From Firmicutes bacterium UBA4996 (GTDB lineage Bacteria > Bacillota > Limnochordia > Darwinibacteriales > Darwinibacteriaceae): DNA of 42,915 nt. The position numbers and the translations under genes are program-made. Under the pieces are notes generated by a model. The model did not search any database. It was not told where the DNA came from and saw only the letters and a list, made by a program, of their open reading frames with translations. The stretch is from contig DGYW01000048.1 of the NCBI GenBank assembly GCA_002396805.1, positions 1 to 42,915 on the forward strand, written 5' to 3'. Below are positions 40,992 to 42,915 of this stretch, piece by piece (within the stretch, counting starts at the first letter, position 1; every line of letters starts with the position of its first letter).

Positions 40992-42915
40992 TTGACTAAT
41001 TTACGACGACCAAGGAGTATTTTACTAAGCATCTTATTCGTTCTTTGTCTGAGCAATCTATCCTGGGCTGCGGAGGTTCTGTTACGTGATGACTGGCTGG
41101 TGATGGAGCAAGAAGGGGTTCCCATTGGCTACGGTAATGATCAATTCTTCCAGACGGCTGATGGCTATTATTACAAGGGGTTTTTTCAAGTTAACATGGA
41201 TTTTTTGGGGACACCCTTCGTCTACTTGGAGCACATTGATGTCTGGACGGACTCAGAGTTTAGAGTGACCCACGCCCTGCGGGTGAGTGATGCGGATGGA
41301 AGCCAAGTCAGGCATGAAGCCTCTTTTTCCTATGGGCAAGAACTAACAGAGGTTAATGTCACCGTCTTGGAAGCTACAGGAAAGCCCTTCAATAGTTACT
41401 GGAGCTGGGAAGGGGTGCGCCCCATATACTCCTCTTCTTCGTTAGTGGATAAAATTCTGCGCGACGAGGGTCTAGTCGTAGGAAAGGAGTATGTGTACGA
41501 TACTTGGGAGTGGGGTGAGGTCGGCTCAACAAAGTTTCAGGTCCGGGAAGAGAGCAATGTAGTTTATAACGGGATAGAGCTACCTGTGTTCATAGTAACG
41601 CAAGAAACAGGTGAGGTTATAGTCAAGGCCCACATGAACGAAGCGGGTATCTGCTATATCAACGAGACAGTGGGGTCAGATATCTTCATCAACAAGGTAG
41701 AGCAAGACGATATCCCCGAACTACAAGCCATGGCTGCGGACGCATTAATAGTCCCTGCCAACCGCATTGTGGAACATCCCTACCGCACTACTTTTAGTCT
41801 AGTCACTGTAGACTGGAGAGATGTACCTATGGCAGACTTTGTTTGGGAAGACAATCGCCAATGCATCGCCAAAATTCACGATGATTTCTCCATTCAACTG
41901 GCAATCACTCGGGATCTTAGAGATTTTTTCGGGAGAATTCAGTTGCCTGTAGATGATCCACAATTCGCCTCCTACTTAACCGACACAGATTACATCACGC
42001 CCTCCTCGCCTGTAGTACAAAGCTTGGTTGCGGAAATTCTAGATGGTGAAACAGACGCTTGGGAGGCCACGAAGCTGATTTTGGATTGGATCTTCCACAA
42101 CATTACCTCCAAAATGGTGGTCCGTACCCTCACTACCGATGAGATTCTGACTGCTCGAGAAGGTAAGTGTGCCGAGTACGCCACACTATTTGCGGCCATG
42201 GCTAGGGCAGCGGGCTTACCCACCCGCATTGCACTTGGCGAACGCTATCAGGGCAACATTTGGGTCGGACATCTCTGGAACGAAGTGTGGTTAGGAGAAT
42301 GGATCAGTGTAGATCCTTCCCATAATCAAATATCTCCCGATGTACTACTAGTTAAATTCATAGATAGCGACACCATAATGGGTACTCAAGGAGTACGTCG
42401 CGGCCTAGTCAATAAACTCAACATCACTATCGATGAGGTGCAGTCAGACAAAATTGAAGGCGCTCCAGTTTTACAGACTGGATTGGTGGGTCAACGATAT
42501 AGTAATGCCGAATACTCTTGTGAGATTACTATGCCACCAGGATGGCTGGGGATGGAAGCTGAAGATCAAGGTTTCCCCATGCTTGTTATGTACGACCCGA
42601 ATTACCCTGACTTTTCCGCCGTTCTGCTCATGCTGAGTGTACCTCCTGGCATCAAGGCAGAACAGCTCATGGCCAGCCGCATTGTGGCTTTACCCAACGT
42701 CCTGCCCAATTTTGTGCTACAAGATCAAGAAACAGGGATAATCAACGGAGAGGCTACTAGCATAGCCTCATGGACGTTCAACGATGAACCCCTCTTCGTG
42801 CAAGAAAACCAGATTCTGGTCAAAGAAGATGTGGCCTACCTCTTTGTCTTTACAGGTCCCCACGAGACTTGGCTTGAACACAAGGAGACCACTCAAGAAA
42901 TAGTGGATAGTTTTG
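40992..42915 (+). CDS. Secreted transglutaminase-like protein, 3' end beyond the window
   Basis: The frame is open for 641 codons to the window end. It starts at TTG 40992 after AGGGGGA (40979-40985); an in-frame ATG at 40974 lacks a ribosome site. A signal peptide ends near LSNLSWAAE. A long beta-rich N-terminal region (WLVMEQEGVPIGYGNDQFFQ) precedes a transglutaminase-like core with the triad Cys 393 (GKCAEYATLFAAMA), His 427 (GHLWNEVW) and Asp 441 (VDPSHN). A C-terminal region beginning near YSCEITMPPGW looks like a separate lipocalin/PsbP-like fold. Likely roles are proteolysis or peptide modification at the cell surface; the substrate is unknown. It is divergent from nfnA. Confidence 0.85.
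   Translation, partial: MTNLRRPRSILLSILFVLCLSNLSWAAEVLLRDDWLVMEQEGVPIGYGNDQFFQTADGYYYKGFFQVNMDFLGTPFVYLEHIDVWTDSEFRVTHALRVSDADGSQVRHEASFSYGQELTEVNVTVLEATGKPFNSYWSWEGVRPIYSSSSLVDKILRDEGLVVGKEYVYDTWEWGEVGSTKFQVREESNVVYNGIELPVFIVTQETGEVIVKAHMNEAGICYINETVGSDIFINKVEQDDIPELQAMAADALIVPANRIVEHPYRTTFSLVTVDWRDVPMADFVWEDNRQCIAKIHDDFSIQLAITRDLRDFFGRIQLPVDDPQFASYLTDTDYITPSSPVVQSLVAEILDGETDAWEATKLILDWIFHNITSKMVVRTLTTDEILTAREGKCAEYATLFAAMARAAGLPTRIALGERYQGNIWVGHLWNEVWLGEWISVDPSHNQISPDVLLVKFIDSDTIMGTQGVRRGLVNKLNITIDEVQSDKIEGAPVLQTGLVGQRYSNAEYSCEITMPPGWLGMEAEDQGFPMLVMYDPNYPDFSAVLLMLSVPPGIKAEQLMASRIVALPNVLPNFVLQDQETGIINGEATSIASWTFNDEPLFVQENQILVKEDVAYLFVFTGPHETWLEHKETTQEIVDSF

Overview
The window looks like chromosome from an anaerobic, motile, probably spore-forming member of the Bacillota. 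Evidence: a YheC/YheD-type spore-coat ATP-grasp gene, a Bacillus-like pur gene order behind a guanine riboswitch, an electron-bifurcating Nfn pair, three chemoreceptors, and a uronate isomerase resembling the one I recall from Bacillus halodurans. Both ABC solute-binding proteins have signal peptides but no lipobox cysteine, and one secreted protein ends like an outer-membrane barrel. This hints at a two-membrane Bacillota lineage (for example Limnochordia-like); the placement is inference. No rRNA, tRNA, CRISPR array, insertion sequence or phage gene was recognised.

Layout. 1-1330: methionine gamma-lyase and a bidirectional terminator. 1334-2612 (-): GNAT acetyltransferase and a VTT-domain membrane protein. 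2754-3276 (-): two tandem paralogous small Cys-containing proteins, divergent from the YheC/YheD gene (3397-4410, +). 4400-6259 (-): a Cache chemoreceptor. 6480-13904 (+): a five-gene Opp/Dpp-type ABC importer operon plus a small two-helix membrane protein. 13884-24652 (-): the purine operon purE-B-C-L-F-M-[N-H fusion]-D, led by a sigma-A-like promoter, a guanine-class purine riboswitch and an intrinsic terminator. 24699-29794 (-): a maltose/maltodextrin-type operon (malE-F-G and a secreted GH13 amylase) with a LacI/MalR-like operator at the presumed transcription start. 29950-30711 (+): polysaccharide deacetylase. 30763-35396 (-): two more chemoreceptors flanking a CsgG-like/Ig-like secreted protein. 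35507-40876 (-): nfnA-nfnB-uronate isomerase, followed by a DUF2207 membrane protein. 40992-end (+): a secreted transglutaminase-like protein cut by the window end.

Most unusual features. The large solute-binding protein of the peptide-type importer appears circularly permuted relative to the SBP_bac_5 family. Its partner permease carries a large extracytoplasmic insertion. PurN and PurH form one reading frame, but a perfect Shine-Dalgarno and ATG sit exactly at the PurH start. purS, purQ and purK are missing from the pur cluster. The tandem small proteins beside YheC/YheD match no family I know and may have a small Sm-like barrel fold. Both ABC operons place a hairpin plus U-tract right after the binding-protein gene, which would favour binding protein over permease.
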